DNA of 6,581 nucleotides. Source: CAYSND01 sp964642235. Lineage in GTDB: Bacteria > Bacteroidota > Bacteroidia > Bacteroidales > UBA932. The notes beneath the pieces were generated by a model. It saw only the letters and a list, made by a program, of their open reading frames with translations, was not told where the DNA came from and did no database searches. The stretch lies in assembly GCA_964642235.1 (NCBI GenBank), contig CAZXOP010000107.1, positions 1-6,581 of the forward strand, read 5' to 3'. The position numbers were made by a program, and so were the translations under genes. Positions 1-6,511 of the stretch are shown one piece after another (position 1 is the stretch's first letter; the number at the start of each line of letters is the position of its first letter).

Positions 1-830
1 TAAATCAGACAATGGGTCCAATGTTTGAGTTGTTCATGAAAAACTCTTTGCTTCTCTTAATGGATGATCCCGAAAATTTAGGAACGATTGGAGATGTTGC
101 CAGTATCTTTCAAAATACGGAATTTAGAAAAGAGCTTTTAAGTAAATGTCAGGACCGGGATGTTGTAGATTTTTGGAATGAAACTGCTATAAGACTTTCG
201 GGCGATTATTCTCTGGCGAACTTTACTCCGTACATTATCAGCAAGCTGAACCAGTTGCTTATTAATGAATATATCCGGCCAATTGTAGTTACAAAGAAGA
301 GCAATATTAACTTCCGTAACATTATTGACAACGACAAAATATTGTTGGTATCACTGTCGAAAGGTAAAATCGGGAAAATAGGAGTAAATATATTAGGGAC
401 GATTATCCTTTCTAGAATAATAAATGCGGCCTTGTCTCGCCAGAATATTCCCGAAAATAAGAGAAAAGACTTCACTCTCTTTGTTGATGAGTTTCAGAAT
501 TTCATGTCTCAATCTGTGATGTATGCTATGTCCGAAGCAAGAAAATACCGCTTAAGCCTTGTCCTTGCAAATCAGACACTGGGGCAGCTGAATGACCGCA
601 TGAAGGAATCTATTTTGGGAAATGTCGGAAGCACTATCTTTTTCAGGCCGGGAATTAATGATGTCGATTATGTTATGCCTTACTTCTCTCCATACCTTAC
701 AAGAGAAAATGTATTAACTCTGCCAAACTATAAGTGCATCGGCCGTCTGCAAATTGAAAACTCCCTTTCGCTTCCATTCATTTTTGACACGATACCTCCC
801 GAAAAAATGGAGGGGCTTCTAAGGCAGTAA
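1..830 (+). CDS. Type IV secretion/conjugation DNA-transfer ATPase (coupling-protein/HerA-like), 5' partial
   Basis: This is the C-terminal part of an ATPase of the TraG/TraD/VirD4-to-HerA class, which couples or pumps DNA at the inner-membrane face of a conjugative type IV secretion channel. The frame is open to the left edge (residues N-Q-T precede the ATG at 12), so that Met is internal and the true start and Walker A lie upstream. Counting from the Met at 12, the visible features are TMGPMFELF at the beginning, the Walker B strand TLFVDEFQNF at 155-164 with D159 and E160, SEARKYR at 174-180, and ANQTLGQL at 186-193 (sensor-like, as in TraD/TraG 'ANQ/AHQ' segments). KILLVSLSKGKIG at 109-121 is typical of the same family. 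It ends with TAA, without a long C-terminal tail. By analogy with homologues of roughly 600-800 residues, more than half is missing. The family assignment comes from motif recognition; whether it serves conjugation or another DNA-pumping role is inferred. Confidence 0.85.
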   Translation, partial: NQTMGPMFELFMKNSLLLLMDDPENLGTIGDVASIFQNTEFRKELLSKCQDRDVVDFWNETAIRLSGDYSLANFTPYIISKLNQLLINEYIRPIVVTKKSNINFRNIIDNDKILLVSLSKGKIGKIGVNILGTIILSRIINAALSRQNIPENKRKDFTLFVDEFQNFMSQSVMYAMSEARKYRLSLVLANQTLGQLNDRMKESILGNVGSTIFFRPGINDVDYVMPYFSPYLTRENVLTLPNYKCIGRLQIENSLSLPFIFDTIPPEKMEGLLRQ

Positions 831-893
831 TTGATAAGCCCTTGTTTATTATTGTTTTCATTTATTCTGCGTTCTAGATTCCTGACTACACCA

Positions 894-903
894 NNNNNNN
901 NNN
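894..903. other. Assembly gap (10 N)
   Basis: Ten ambiguous bases lie in otherwise unambiguous sequence. The round length suggests a scaffolder's filler rather than a measured gap. Gene order across this point is an assembly claim, not a direct read. Confidence 0.97.
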
Positions 904-970
904 TTAAAGTTATAAAAATTGATTAAAATTTCAATAGTATTGACAACTAATTATTAATAAGTATAAATTT

Positions 971-997
971 AATCCAAATAAGTTGGATTTGCTTTTT
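971..997. terminator. Small hairpin, possible terminator between convergent genes
   Basis: AATCCAA (971-977) and TTGGATT (983-989) form a perfect 7-bp stem with a 5-base loop. On the plus strand the stem is followed by a T-rich stretch (TTTGCTTTTT, 988-997), which fits a rho-independent terminator reading left to right. On the minus strand it lies about 30 bases past the lipoprotein stop codon, but only a weak AAATTT follows. The stem is AT-rich and would be of low stability, so termination is plausible but not secure. Confidence 0.4.
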
Positions 998-1018
998 ACA
1001 AGGCACAGTTAATTATTT

Positions 1019-4000
1019 TCACTTAATAACTACAGTTATTTTTATATCTTCATTTAAATTTGATATATACCACTCTTTTTGACCACTTAGGTTGCTGCCG
1101 GCTAAATAAAACAAATTCGAAAAAGGTTGTTGATTAAAAGGCAAATTATTATAAACATATGGCTGAGGTTGATATTTGAATAGATTGATTGATCCAATCT
1201 TGTATGTTACGCCATTCATCACAGATGTAAACCATGTGCCTGTATTAAACTTATAGGGTGAACCCGCAGAAGTATCGTCAGATAAAAGATTTGCTATTGC
1301 AAAGTTTCTAAGAATTTCACCAGCTTTCAATCCTTGACCCCCGTTAGCATTTACTGCACTAACTACAGAATTAAAATCAATATATTGATTTTGCATCATG
1401 TGTTTAATTACATTAACTCCGCCATAGTTTCTCATTAAATATGCGCCTAAAGCATACTGTGTAGAATAGCTCTTATCTTTATCATTTTCATCCCATTTAA
1501 ATAGAGTAAAATAATTTGTATTATTATAATACTCCAGCCTGTTTAAATTTCTAGTTGGATTACCTTGATTGGGAATGTCATAATTAACTCCCCTCGGTCC
1601 ACCATTATTTTTAGCCAAGTATGCAACCAAATCTTCTGTACACAATGCCAACATTTCAGTCAATTCTTTAACTTCTGGATTAAGATTATGTTTAATAACT
1701 TTCTCATGGTAATAAATCATATGTGATAATTCATGAGCCGTAATTAAAATTATATGCTGAGCTGGTAAATCAGTTATTTCCCAAGTATCTCCCGTATAAT
1801 AGGATAAAAGGAGAGCATCTATAACAAGCATCAATTTTTCATTTGATTTTGAATATCTGGATTTCAGGTAGTTATTTTTCCACCAATAATATCCAGCAAT
1901 CCCTCCTTGAACATTATTATTATCGTCAATATCAGTTAACCAAATATTAATTTCATTGTTGTATTTTATAAGACTTTTATCCTGAAAATTACTCCAGGGT
2001 TCTCCGGCAAAATTTCTGACCCAATCAAAAATATCATTGTTTTCTCCTTGCTTAGAGATGGCGTTTGCGTATTCATCAAGAATATTTTGTGTTAATTTCA
2101 ACATTTTTTTACTAGATGGGCCCCAACAAGAATTATCTACCCATATATTAATAGTTAAATCCTGATTTTTTAGTATCTTCCTTAATGTTGATTGTTTTGC
2201 TGAATTAGTCGATGCATCATAAAAGGATTCCACTGAGCCAATTTGATAAGTATTTGCCTTAGTTCTAAGATACTTATTGTATTCCTCATCATTTAATCCA
2301 ACAAAATCAAACTTATCTTGGTTTGAGGTTTCTAGGGAAATATCCCTGTCAAAAAGTTTTAGATCTCCCTTTGCAGGGAAATTAGTAGGAATTTCATATA
2401 TGTTGGATTTCACAAAATTCTGTTTGACTGTTGGTAAAAGCTTTGTAGATGAAGAATTACTATTTGTAAATATAAAATAAACGTCTTTGTTTGTTAGGTT
2501 ATTGAGTTTAAAAACAAAATCACCATTAACTTCAAGTTTTTGAACACTTGCTGAAGTACCTGTAATAACTTCGCCAATATTTTCAATGGTATACGATTCT
2601 GTAATTACCGAACTCTCTATCCAGCCGGCCTTATATGCTCTGGCTTTAATTGTCATACTCTTGTCTACAGTAATCTCTGATTTGTATAAACTTGAGGATT
2701 CATTTGGATTGGTTCCGTCAGTAGTATAACGAATCTCTGCCTCTTTTACAGAACAGGAGATAGAGACCTTTTGTGCTTCAAAGTACTTGCCACCTGCTGG
2801 CTGAATTGTAGGCTGAGGTACAATATTTTTTGTTTTAAAAGTAACGGAGTTACCATATCCGGTACCAACGGAGTTCTTTGCATATGATCTAACATAGTAA
2901 ACTGTCCCTGGCTGCAGCCCCCCCATGGTGCATGTGAAGCTTGTATCAATACCAAAGTAAGGAGTATTATAATGTGAAGTGGTAGGATTGTCGCTTGTAT
3001 TCCAGCAAATACCCTTTTCCAGTATAAATGCTCCCCCGGTACTTATAATATTACCTCCCGATATTGCAGTGTTTGAACTAACTGATGAGATCTCTTTCGT
3101 GGTCAATTTTGGGATTGCTTTTTGTGTTGTAAAGGAGACTTCATGACCATAAGCTGTTCCAATTTTATTTGTCGCATAAGCTCTAATGTAATATTTCTCT
3201 CCAGGATTCAAGTCTGACAGTGAGCTTATAAAATGACCAACGCCTGCCCCGTCATTAGTTTTGTTACCATTCACGGTTGGATTGTTTTTTTGGCTCCAAC
3301 ATACTCCTCGTGACAGAACAGGTTCTCCTCCGTCGCTGGTAATGGTTCCTCCGCTTATGGCAGAATTTGAAGTGATATGTGTTGTTTCAGATGTTGTAAT
3401 CTTTGGGATATCTGACTTTGTTTTGAATGTAATCAGATTTCCATAGCCAGTTCCGGTAAAATTAGTCGCAAAAGCCCTAATGTAATATGTTGTACCCGGT
3501 GATAGTTGGTAAATTTCACAAGTATAATTATCAGAAATGTCTGTAGATGCTATTACATAGTCATCTTTAGTTGGATTTTCTTCCTTACTCCAGCATACTC
3601 CTCTTACTAAAATAGCTGTACCTCCTCTATCTGTTATACTTGCAGAGCAGATGGCCGAATTAGTTGTTACGCCGTACACACTATTTGTCAACAAAGATGG
3701 AACAGGATCGGTCTCGAACGAAATCTGATTCCCATATGCTATTCCTGCATAGTTCTTAGCATACGCTCTTGCATAATATTTCTTACCAGGTAGTAGTCCA
3801 TAAACTGTGCAGCTGAACATCCCCTCCCCTTTACCATTCGAAAAGTTGGAGTCTTCTACAGTGGGATTTTGATTCTGGCTCAAGCATACTCCTCTCTCTA
3901 TTACCTCTGATCCGCCATCATCATCTACATTACCGGTAATGACAGGATTATTAGCTACCATAATAATATTAGTAGTTCTGACTATCGGCACAGAAGAGGC

Positions 4001-5572
4001 TATGCATCTTACGGAAAAACCATTCCTGGCATGTGAAAGTATATAATAAGTGAGGTTGGTTCTTGTACCTAACAGGACATAGTAAGGGCTGCTTAATGAG
4101 GATTGACTCCCCAAAAAAACTCCGAATTTATACAACCCGTCAAACTGGCCATCCCAATATCTGACTCCTCCCGGAAGTGCAGTAAAGCCGGATTCATTTA
4201 TTCCTGATGCTATCCAATGTCCATTACCTGCCTCTTTCAGCTTTGCCTCAGCACTATTATTGCCTCCAAGATATTCTATTAAAACTTTCCACTCTTTATC
4301 TGTAGGAATATGCCATCCTTGTGGACAAAGTTTACCGGATGAGGCACTTGCCCAGTTGTAAAGTGCTCCGTATGTAATTTTGGATCTTTCTTCATTATTG
4401 TACAGAGAGTAAGCTGGAGAGCTAGTTGACGACCAGCCTTGATTTGAAATTTCATTAGTTAATGTTGTGCCGTCATTCAATTTGGTAACTTTTAGATTTT
4501 CCGCCATCCAGGTCTGAGTGCCTATCTTAATAGTTTTATACTCGTTTCCATCAATATCCTGAATCTTCTCATAATTTAGTTTAGAATTGAATAGTATTTC
4601 AGCATCTGCAGTAGTAAATATTTTATAGTCACCGTAACCTGTTCCCTTGCTATTTGTTGCATAAGCTCTAACATAATATGTGGTTTGAGGGAGAAGCCCG
4701 TTAATTAAGGAAATAAATGTGCCAGTTCCTGCCCCATCGGTTGTTTTTGAATTGGTAATGCTTGGATTCTGGTTTGTGCTCCAGCAAATTCCTCTAACAG
4801 AAATCTCTGCTCCACCATCTTTTATAATTTCCCCCCCTCCGGAAGCTGATGTCGATTTGACATTTGCAATATCTAAAGTTTTTACCTGAGGAATTTCAGG
4901 AGATGTATTTATAGTAAGTTCAGAGCTGTATGCTATACCATGATTATTAACAGCATATGCTTTTATAAAATATTTCGTTCCTGGAATTAATTTAGCAATA
5001 TTTACATAAAACTCACCAACTCCAGCTCCGGAAGAAATTTTAGAATTAGCAATTGAAGGATTTGAGTTTTCGCTCCAGCATACACCCCTTTCGGTCACTG
5101 CTGATGCACCCTCTCCGGTAATCCTTCCTCCGCATTTGAAAGAAGATGACGAAATATCACTCGGCTCAATAATACTGATTACTGGTAATGCACCAAGTGT
5201 TGTAATCTCGATTTGATTACCATATGCAGTACCTATTTTGTTCGTCGCATAAGATCTTATATAATACTTTGTGTCAGGCTGAAGATTTGAAATTGTAGTT
5301 ATATAATCCCCTGTGCCTGCACCATCATTTGTCCTGCTTTCATTTGTGGTTGGATTGGAGTTGATACTCCAACAAACTCCTCTGGCAAAAACCGGTGCTC
5401 CCCCATCGTCAGTAACACTTCCTCCGGTTGATATTGCTGTTGCGCCGACACTGGTTACCTCATTTGTTCTTACAACAGGAGACTTTAATATTGGTTCTGT
5501 TTCGCATCTAATGGAAGAGATTAGTATTAGAAAAAGAATTCCTATTGTCCAGAATTTATAAAGACGATCCAT
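1019..5572 (-). CDS. Giant surface lipoprotein: Fn3-like repeats, FISUMP domain, CHB_HEX_C-like domain, M30-like zinc metallopeptidase
   Basis: Complete 1517-residue protein. The start ATG (complement of 5570-5572) is followed by a lipoprotein signal: R3/K6, a hydrophobic core at 8-19, and SSIRC with C23 as the lipidation site. The lipobox is relaxed, as is common in Bacteroidetes. The acidic residues after C23 (CETE) could favour surface export. Domains: repeats 1-3 (about 31-126, 129-224, 227-322), each with RGVCWS/NP and a YYxRAYATNxxGTxYG end; a FISUMP domain (333-526: IGTQTWMAENL at 350-360, LCPQGWHIPTDKEW at 415-428, ending ARNGFSVRC); repeats 4-7 (529-622, 624-718, 722-817, 820-915); a chitobiase/hexosaminidase C-terminal-like beta domain (918-997, IRYTTDGTNP); then a peptidase region. 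The peptidase has NIWLTDIDD (1209-1217), GGIAGYYWW, HELSH (H1280, E1281, H1284) and TEMLALCTEDL, where E1306 is the likely third zinc ligand, as in M30 hyicolysin-like gluzincins. Likely role: cell-surface adhesion plus proteolysis (inferred). There is no clear T9SS sorting domain and no Shine-Dalgarno. It is transcribed alone, divergent from the DUF6933 gene. Confidence 0.92.
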   Translation of the reverse strand: MDRLYKFWTIGILFLILISSIRCETEPILKSPVVRTNEVTSVGATAISTGGSVTDDGGAPVFARGVCWSINSNPTTNESRTNDGAGTGDYITTISNLQPDTKYYIRSYATNKIGTAYGNQIEITTLGALPVISIIEPSDISSSSFKCGGRITGEGASAVTERGVCWSENSNPSIANSKISSGAGVGEFYVNIAKLIPGTKYFIKAYAVNNHGIAYSSELTINTSPEIPQVKTLDIANVKSTSASGGGEIIKDGGAEISVRGICWSTNQNPSITNSKTTDGAGTGTFISLINGLLPQTTYYVRAYATNSKGTGYGDYKIFTTADAEILFNSKLNYEKIQDIDGNEYKTIKIGTQTWMAENLKVTKLNDGTTLTNEISNQGWSSTSSPAYSLYNNEERSKITYGALYNWASASSGKLCPQGWHIPTDKEWKVLIEYLGGNNSAEAKLKEAGNGHWIASGINESGFTALPGGVRYWDGQFDGLYKFGVFLGSQSSLSSPYYVLLGTRTNLTYYILSHARNGFSVRCIASSVPIVRTTNIIMVANNPVITGNVDDDGGSEVIERGVCLSQNQNPTVEDSNFSNGKGEGMFSCTVYGLLPGKKYYARAYAKNYAGIAYGNQISFETDPVPSLLTNSVYGVTTNSAICSASITDRGGTAILVRGVCWSKEENPTKDDYVIASTDISDNYTCEIYQLSPGTTYYIRAFATNFTGTGYGNLITFKTKSDIPKITTSETTHITSNSAISGGTITSDGGEPVLSRGVCWSQKNNPTVNGNKTNDGAGVGHFISSLSDLNPGEKYYIRAYATNKIGTAYGHEVSFTTQKAIPKLTTKEISSVSSNTAISGGNIISTGGAFILEKGICWNTSDNPTTSHYNTPYFGIDTSFTCTMGGLQPGTVYYVRSYAKNSVGTGYGNSVTFKTKNIVPQPTIQPAGGKYFEAQKVSISCSVKEAEIRYTTDGTNPNESSSLYKSEITVDKSMTIKARAYKAGWIESSVITESYTIENIGEVITGTSASVQKLEVNGDFVFKLNNLTNKDVYFIFTNSNSSSTKLLPTVKQNFVKSNIYEIPTNFPAKGDLKLFDRDISLETSNQDKFDFVGLNDEEYNKYLRTKANTYQIGSVESFYDASTNSAKQSTLRKILKNQDLTINIWVDNSCWGPSSKKMLKLTQNILDEYANAISKQGENNDIFDWVRNFAGEPWSNFQDKSLIKYNNEINIWLTDIDDNNNVQGGIAGYYWWKNNYLKSRYSKSNEKLMLVIDALLLSYYTGDTWEITDLPAQHIILITAHELSHMIYYHEKVIKHNLNPEVKELTEMLALCTEDLVAYLAKNNGGPRGVNYDIPNQGNPTRNLNRLEYYNNTNYFTLFKWDENDKDKSYSTQYALGAYLMRNYGGVNVIKHMMQNQYIDFNSVVSAVNANGGQGLKAGEILRNFAIANLLSDDTSAGSPYKFNTGTWFTSVMNGVTYKIGSINLFKYQPQPYVYNNLPFNQQPFSNLFYLAGSNLSGQKEWYISNLNEDIKITVVIK
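2828..3988 (-). repeat. In-gene protein repeat array B (units 4-7)
   Basis: Four more tandem units of the same Fn3-like repeat (residues 529-915) resume directly after the FISUMP domain. The signature cysteine is kept in all four, but its surroundings drift: RGVCLS in unit 4, RGVCWS in units 5 and 6, KGICWN in unit 7. Unit 6 is closest to unit 1 of the other array: both carry TNDGAG and YATNKIGTAYG. That suggests block duplication or exchange across the intervening FISUMP domain. Confidence 0.88.
4607..5482 (-). repeat. In-gene protein repeat array A (units 1-3)
   Basis: Three tandem units of about 96-98 residues encode fibronectin-III-like beta domains. Each has the core GG-x-I/V-x-x-x-GG/GA, RG(V/I)CWS, NP, DGAGTG-like, L-x-P-x-T-x-YY/F-I/V-R/K-A/S-YA-x-N and GTxYG. 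Unit 2 (residues 129-224) is the most divergent (KAYAVNNHGIAYS) and has an extra Cys at 147. The units are well diverged at DNA level, including synonymous positions, so this is an old array kept by protein selection rather than a recent duplication. Confidence 0.88.
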
Positions 5573-5694
5573 ATGTGAAACAGATTAATCTTAAAGGACT
5601 GATGTATTGGTTTTAAAGTTAAGAAAAATATTATGGATTTTTTTAATATTTCAAGATTTTATCAATTTGCTATATTTAAAATAAATTTCATTTT
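5573..5694. promoter_or_regulatory. Divergent intergenic region with weak Bacteroidetes-type promoter candidates
   Basis: This 122-bp AT-rich spacer must hold the start signals of both divergent genes. For the plus-strand DUF6933 gene, TATATTTA (5671-5678) resembles the Bacteroidetes -7 box TAnnTTTG. TTTC at 5649-5652 sits 18 bases before it, in the position of the -33 TTTG; transcription would begin close to the ATG. For the lipoprotein, the complement of 5614-5621 reads TAACTTTA, a -7-like match about 40 bases before its ATG, without a good -33 partner. Neither start has a recognisable Shine-Dalgarno, which is usual for the phylum. In such AT-rich DNA these matches can arise by chance. Confidence 0.3.
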
Positions 5695-6276
5695 ATGCTC
5701 ATTCGTGCTACATCTAAACTTTTGACCATTTCCAGAATTAGTGCTGAAAGGTGCGATTCGCTACCGGCTGAGGGGTTTCCGGGCGAGTGGTACGCAAATC
5801 TGCTGTCGACGGGGCGGCGAGGCGGGTCTGCAATACATTTTTTACACAATCCCACAATGGTGTCGGTGTTTGTACCGGGAAAATCACTGCGGACGGCAAT
5901 CGGCGAACTGCCGGGGAGGCTGGAGGGGTTGCTGGTCAGGAATGGTTTCGCACATCTGTTTCCTGCTTTTCAGGCCGATACGGATTGTACTATTTATGCC
6001 ACTTCAAGCCGAAGTCTTCTTGCTGTGATGTCTCAGATGGGGATTAGTATTGAGAGCGAATTCTGGTACTTGCGCGACTCTGTTGGCTGGGACCCTGACT
6101 GGGATCCCGCCGATTCAGATTTTGTTTCTCTTGAAAACCGATATCTTGACTATCTCATTGGTGGCCAAACAGCTAAACAACGCGGGCAAATGTATGTTAG
6201 CGCCAGAGAGCTGCTTGAGCACCTTGCCGTGCCCGGGCACCTTGCCGGGCACCTTGCCACAGTTTTTGGCAAGTGA
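5695..6276 (+). CDS. DUF6933-like protein of unknown function
   Basis: Complete 193-residue protein, probably cytoplasmic: there is no signal peptide or membrane segment. The opening MLIRATSKLL, GEWYANLLSTGRRG (30-43), IHFLHNPTMVSVFVPGKSL (47-65), a GF-x-LFPAF segment (84-92) and TSSRSLLAVMSQMG (103-116) match the pattern I know for DUF6933 proteins, which have no established biochemical role. LENRYLDYLIGG (146-157) closes the recognisable domain. The ATG at 5695 fits because family members begin M-x-I-R-A/C-T-x-K-L-L at the very N terminus. The last 19 residues (175-193) are low complexity, with HLA-VPG-HLA-G-HLA, and are encoded by a 12-bp-type repeat and the left arm of an inverted repeat. 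This tail was probably contributed by the repeat rather than inherited with the domain. The gene is more GC-rich than the lipoprotein gene. No partner gene is visible, and function is unknown. Confidence 0.75.
   Translation: MLIRATSKLLTISRISAERCDSLPAEGFPGEWYANLLSTGRRGGSAIHFLHNPTMVSVFVPGKSLRTAIGELPGRLEGLLVRNGFAHLFPAFQADTDCTIYATSSRSLLAVMSQMGISIESEFWYLRDSVGWDPDWDPADSDFVSLENRYLDYLIGGQTAKQRGQMYVSARELLEHLAVPGHLAGHLATVFGK
6219..6258. repeat. Short tandem repeat GCACCTTGCC inside the 3' end of the DUF6933 gene
   Basis: GCACCTTGCC occurs at 6219-6228, 6237-6246 and 6249-6258. The spacings are 18 and 12 bases, both multiples of three, so the reading frame is kept and each copy adds His-Leu-Ala. A fourth copy lies inverted at 6380-6389 (GGCAAGGTGC). 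Copies two and three are in the extended form GGGCACCTTGCC. Confidence 0.9.
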
Positions 6277-6389
6277 TTGTAATTCTGGCTCTTCCTGAGA
6301 GCATTTTTTGATAATCTCAATGCTTCTCAAAAAATGGTTGCAGCAAATAATTCTTAATCTGCTATTTGCCAAAAACTACGGCAAGGTGC
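6249..6389. repeat. 141-bp segment bounded by a 24-bp imperfect inverted repeat
   Basis: The left arm 6249-6272 and right arm 6366-6389 are reverse complements at 22 of 24 positions; both mismatches are adjacent, in the middle. The left arm overlaps the last eight codons of the DUF6933 gene. The enclosed DNA holds a perfect 10-bp inverted pair, CATTTTTTGA (6302-6311) and TCAAAAAATG (6327-6336). A competing pair, TGAGAGCAT (6296-6304) with ATGCTTCTCA (6320-6329), overlaps it with one bulge. The segment encodes no transposase. It could be a MITE/REP-like palindromic element or a transcribed structured 3' region. No clear target-site duplication is seen at its ends. Confidence 0.75.
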
Positions 6390-6426
6390 TGGAAGCGGAG
6401 CTGCTCAAGTTACTTCCCGCAGCTGG

Positions 6427-6496
6427 AGCCCAGGTTATTTCCCGCTCATTTCACAAGCTGTTTACGGGCTTGTAGCGCGCGGGAATAACCCGGGCT
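6427..6496. repeat. Nested inverted repeat (70 bp)
   Basis: The left arm AGCCCAGGTTATTTCCCGC (6427-6445) pairs with 6479-6496, whose reverse complement is AGCCCGGGTTATTCCCGC: one substitution and one single-base bulge. Inside it, ACAAGC (6453-6458) pairs with GCTTGT (6468-6473) around a 9-base loop. Together they form a long two-tier hairpin. No T-run follows, so it is not a standard intrinsic terminator. GCG(G/A)GAATAAC recurs directly at 6479-6489 and 6497-6506. Confidence 0.75.
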
Positions 6497-6511
6497 GCGA
6501 GAATAACTTCT

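Larger units (their letters stand above)
831..1018. other. Convergent intergenic region with scaffold gap
   Basis: No gene is visible here. The region lies between the 3' ends of the ATPase (plus strand) and the lipoprotein (minus strand). Ten consecutive Ns at 894-903 are a scaffold-gap placeholder, so the real distance between the two flanks is unknown. The left 63 bases show no terminator-like stem. The right part is very AT-rich and carries one hairpin, listed separately. Confidence 0.9.

Noticed and set aside
206..475. Minus-strand 89-codon frame antisense to the ATPase
   Set aside because: Hydrophobic by chance as the complement of the ATPase coding sequence; the plus frame carries the conserved motifs.
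2277..2480. Plus-strand open frame antisense to the lipoprotein gene
   Set aside because: Lies wholly inside a long gene with clear domains; no recognisable protein features.
2746..2955. Minus-strand open frame in another frame of the lipoprotein gene
   Set aside because: Overlaps repeat 7 and the CHB_HEX_C-like domain in a different frame; composition is that of a shadow frame.
3261..3446. Antisense open frame, resembling another at 5313-5561
   Set aside because: The two look alike only because both are the reverse complement of the same Fn3-like repeat (units 6 and 1).
3995..4576. FISUMP domain as a diversity-generating-retroelement target (ends in GFSVRC)
   Set aside because: No reverse transcriptase and no adenine-rich template copy in the window; the ending is the normal FISUMP motif.
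6302..6336. Intrinsic terminator of the DUF6933 gene
   Set aside because: The T-run is inside the left arm of the stem, not after the hairpin; the bases after the stem (GTTGCAGC) are not T-rich.
6115..6372. Minus-strand 85-codon frame with GKVPGKVPGHGKV
   Set aside because: Overlaps the DUF6933 gene antisense, and its only striking part is the complement of the short tandem repeat. Kept only as an observation on the repeat.
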